Assembly: GCA_020432595.1 (NCBI GenBank)
Contig: JAGQGA010000395.1
Span: 1 to 5,487 of the forward strand
Origin: Anaerolineales bacterium
Lineage (GTDB): Bacteria; Chloroflexota; Anaerolineae; Promineifilales; Promineifilaceae
Length of the DNA: 5,487 nt
Reading direction: 5' to 3'
Positions 3,714 to 5,487 of this stretch are shown here, piece after piece (positions within the stretch are counted from its first letter, which is position 1; each line of letters begins with the position of its first letter). Under the pieces are notes generated by a model. That model was not told where the DNA came from. It made no database searches and saw only the letters and a program-made list of their open reading frames with translations. The position numbers and the translations under genes were made by a program.

Positions 3714-5484
3714 ATTGCAAAAGCCTTTGTTAAAGCGACTGTTTTCTAAAAACCACCCTGATTGGCTGTTCTGGGGCTGTCTACTGCTGCTCAACTTTCT
3801 GCTCTTTCTGCCCATCTATCTGTTCCAGGCCGAACGCGCCAGCTTTTGGCCGGTGGGCAATGGCACAGCAGTCTCAGTAGCCGATTGGCTGCAAACGTTG
3901 TTTGTGCAGCGCAGCAACCCCGACATTTTCCGGCTGCATTTGGAATGGCTGGGTCTGGTGACGCTGTGGGTGTTACTCCGACCACTGCGGCGGCGAAGAG
4001 TGCTGCTGCTTATTTTTTTGGTGCTGGTCGGCCAACTTCTCTACGCCACCTACGAGGGGTTTATCCGCTCGTTTTACCTGCTCGACCCCACCTTCTACAA
4101 CGACTACTTTTTGTTTTGGGACATGACCGGCAATGTGCTGCGCGGGCTGCACCTGCCGCTATGGGTCTATGCCGCCGGGGCGGTGGCATTGGGCGGGCTG
4201 CTGCTGGCGCTGTGGCGGCTGCTGCGCTTTTTGCTGTTGGGGCTGCCAACGGAGAGGTTAAGCGTGTGGACACGGGCGGGGTTGTGTGTGCTGCTGCTGG
4301 GGGCACTGGGGGAAACGGCCGTTTTTCCCACCGATATAGGCCAGCCAGAAACGGCCGTTTCCAGCCTTGTCATGAAGCTGCTCGAAAATAGCGGCCGTTC
4401 GCGCCTGGCCTATGCCCGCGTCAACCAGTTCAACAGCGACAACCTGGCTCCGCATTACCAATTCACCCACAACAACCTCACCCAAAAGCCGGATATTTAC
4501 CTACTTTTTGTCGAATCCTACGGCAGCGTGCTGTACCAGCGCGATGACTTGCTCCCCGCCACGCTGCGGCTGCACAATGAATTGATGGACAAACTGCGCG
4601 ACAGCGGCTGGAACGTCGCCTCCACCCGCAGCGAGGCTCCCACCTGGGGTGGTGCGTCGTGGGTCTCGTACACCAGCGCCCTCACCGGGCTGCGGCTGGA
4701 ATCCCACGCCCAGTTTTTAGCGCTGCTGGATAAATACCAGGAACGGCCATTTCCCCACCTCATTAACTACCTCCATGACCAGGGATACCGCACCTACCGC
4801 CTCTCCTCCATCGGCACCGAGCTAGACGAAACCACCCTAGCCGCCTACCAGCAGTTCTACCGCTTTGACCAATGGCTGCAATTTAGCGACCTTGATTACA
4901 ATGGCCCACTCTACGGCTGGGGACCATCCCCACCCGACCAATACGCCCTCAACGCCGCCGAAACGCAGATGGAAGCAGCGGGAGACGAACCGCACCTGCT
5001 CTTTTTTCTGACGCAAAACTCCCACTATCCGTGGAATCCCCTGCCCACGCTGGCCGATGATTGGCGCACGCTGCCCGATTTACCCCAACCACCCGTCCCA
5101 CCCGCTGAACGCCCCTCCTACGACGTTTTGCGCCAGCATTACATGACGGCAGTAGACTATGACCTTAAGACTCTAGTGGATTTCATCGTAGAACAGGGAG
5201 ACGACAACGATTTGTTTATCCTGATTGGCGACCACCAGCCCGCCCGCGTTGCCCGCTACAGCGACGGCTGGGACACGCCCGTCCACATTATCAGCCGCAA
5301 CGCCGACTTGGTAGATGCGTTCCGCCCCTACGCCGATTTCAGCCACAGCCTGTCCACGCGGGATATAACAGCCACGCTGCACCATGAGGGGCTTTATTCA
5401 CTGCTGATGCGGGTGCTGCTGACCCAATATGGCAGCGACCCAACCAACGTCCCGGACTATGCGCCGGGAGGATTTGTTGATTAA
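3706..5484 (+). CDS. Membrane-anchored sulfatase / LTA-synthase-like enzyme (alkaline phosphatase superfamily)
   Basis: This 592-residue enzyme has about five transmembrane helices (near 20-40, 78-92, 98-115, 151-170 and 188-206) and a large C-terminal domain (260-592) of the alkaline phosphatase superfamily, probably facing outward. The superfamily transfers or hydrolyses phosphate or sulfate esters; LtaS, OpgB and EptA show the same layout. Visible site residues are Glu270 (LLFVESYG), Thr313 in PTWGGASW as likely nucleophile, His440 (NSHYPW), Asp509-His510 (LIGDHQP) and His527 (PVHIISR). No formylglycine Cys motif is present, so a phosphotransferase-type mechanism is more likely than a sulfatase one. 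A basic N-terminus (K6, K10, R11, K15) fits a cytoplasmic start. No upstream in-frame ATG exists before a TAA at 3679, so TTG 3706 is the best start; TTG 3715 and 3727 remain possible. Two iterated palindromes encode ETAV (203-206, 215-218) between the membrane and catalytic parts. The substrate is unknown. Confidence 0.85.
   Translation: MCPLQKPLLKRLFSKNHPDWLFWGCLLLLNFLLFLPIYLFQAERASFWPVGNGTAVSVADWLQTLFVQRSNPDIFRLHLEWLGLVTLWVLLRPLRRRRVLLLIFLVLVGQLLYATYEGFIRSFYLLDPTFYNDYFLFWDMTGNVLRGLHLPLWVYAAGAVALGGLLLALWRLLRFLLLGLPTERLSVWTRAGLCVLLLGALGETAVFPTDIGQPETAVSSLVMKLLENSGRSRLAYARVNQFNSDNLAPHYQFTHNNLTQKPDIYLLFVESYGSVLYQRDDLLPATLRLHNELMDKLRDSGWNVASTRSEAPTWGGASWVSYTSALTGLRLESHAQFLALLDKYQERPFPHLINYLHDQGYRTYRLSSIGTELDETTLAAYQQFYRFDQWLQFSDLDYNGPLYGWGPSPPDQYALNAAETQMEAAGDEPHLLFFLTQNSHYPWNPLPTLADDWRTLPDLPQPPVPPAERPSYDVLRQHYMTAVDYDLKTLVDFIVEQGDDNDLFILIGDHQPARVARYSDGWDTPVHIISRNADLVDAFRPYADFSHSLSTRDITATLHHEGLYSLLMRVLLTQYGSDPTNVPDYAPGGFVD
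4314..4323. repeat. Iterated palindrome AACGGCCGTT, copy 8
   Basis: Exact copy read as Glu-Thr-Ala-Val (residues 203-206), at the outer end of the last predicted membrane helix. Confidence 0.9.
4350..4359. repeat. Iterated palindrome AACGGCCGTT, copy 9
   Basis: Exact copy within GAAACGGCCGTTTC (4348-4361), 36 bases (12 codons) after copy 8 and again read as Glu-Thr-Ala-Val. Near-copies with one mismatch follow at 4390-4399 (AGCGGCCGTT) and 4742-4751 (AACGGCCATT). Confidence 0.9.
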
Positions 5485-5487
5485 TCA

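Noticed and set aside
3762..4391. 209-codon open frame on the plus strand
   Set aside because: It is in another frame of the membrane-enzyme gene, with Ala/Gly/Arg-rich translation typical of a shifted high-GC frame. The chosen frame has clear helices and catalytic motifs.

Overview
The window reads as bacterial chromosome of fairly high GC, with four genes, all on the + strand. The likely source is a Chloroflexota (Anaerolineae-like) bacterium or a relative. That guess rests on protein flavour (an SGSH-like cytosolic sulfatase, an Est30-like esterase) and on the density of palindromic intergenic repeats. There is no rRNA or other marker, so it stays an inference.

Layout. 3-869 is the C-terminal two-thirds of a MATE-family multidrug/Na+ antiporter, cut by the left edge, with a soluble tail. 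921-1352 is a small OsmC-family protein with two cysteines. 1425-3530 encodes one 701-residue polypeptide joining a type I sulfatase (formylglycine Cys49) to a complete serine alpha/beta-hydrolase (Ser540/Asp639/His669). 3531-3705 is a non-coding region with a long hairpin, a weak promoter-like sequence and a perfect 24-bp palindrome. 3706-5484 is a membrane-anchored alkaline-phosphatase-superfamily enzyme (sulfatase / LTA-synthase-like) with about five N-terminal helices and an outward-facing catalytic domain. The first three genes are separated by only 51 and 72 bases and could be co-transcribed. The fourth probably has its own promoter. No obvious single pathway links the four proteins.

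The most distinctive signal is not a gene. The 10-bp palindrome AACGGCCGTT occurs nine times in 5.5 kb, against about 0.005 expected in random sequence. Seven copies are inside genes, six of them in the same reading frame, where they encode Thr-Ala-Val. This looks like a highly iterated palindrome comparable in style to HIP1 of cyanobacteria. Two copies bracket the linker between the sulfatase and esterase domains, and another is the core of the 24-bp palindrome at the start of the last gene.

In addition, each of the first three genes ends in a long hairpin whose left arm contains or touches its stop codon. The three hairpins differ in sequence. Two are built from short tandem units (10 bp and 8 bp), and none has a terminator U-tract.
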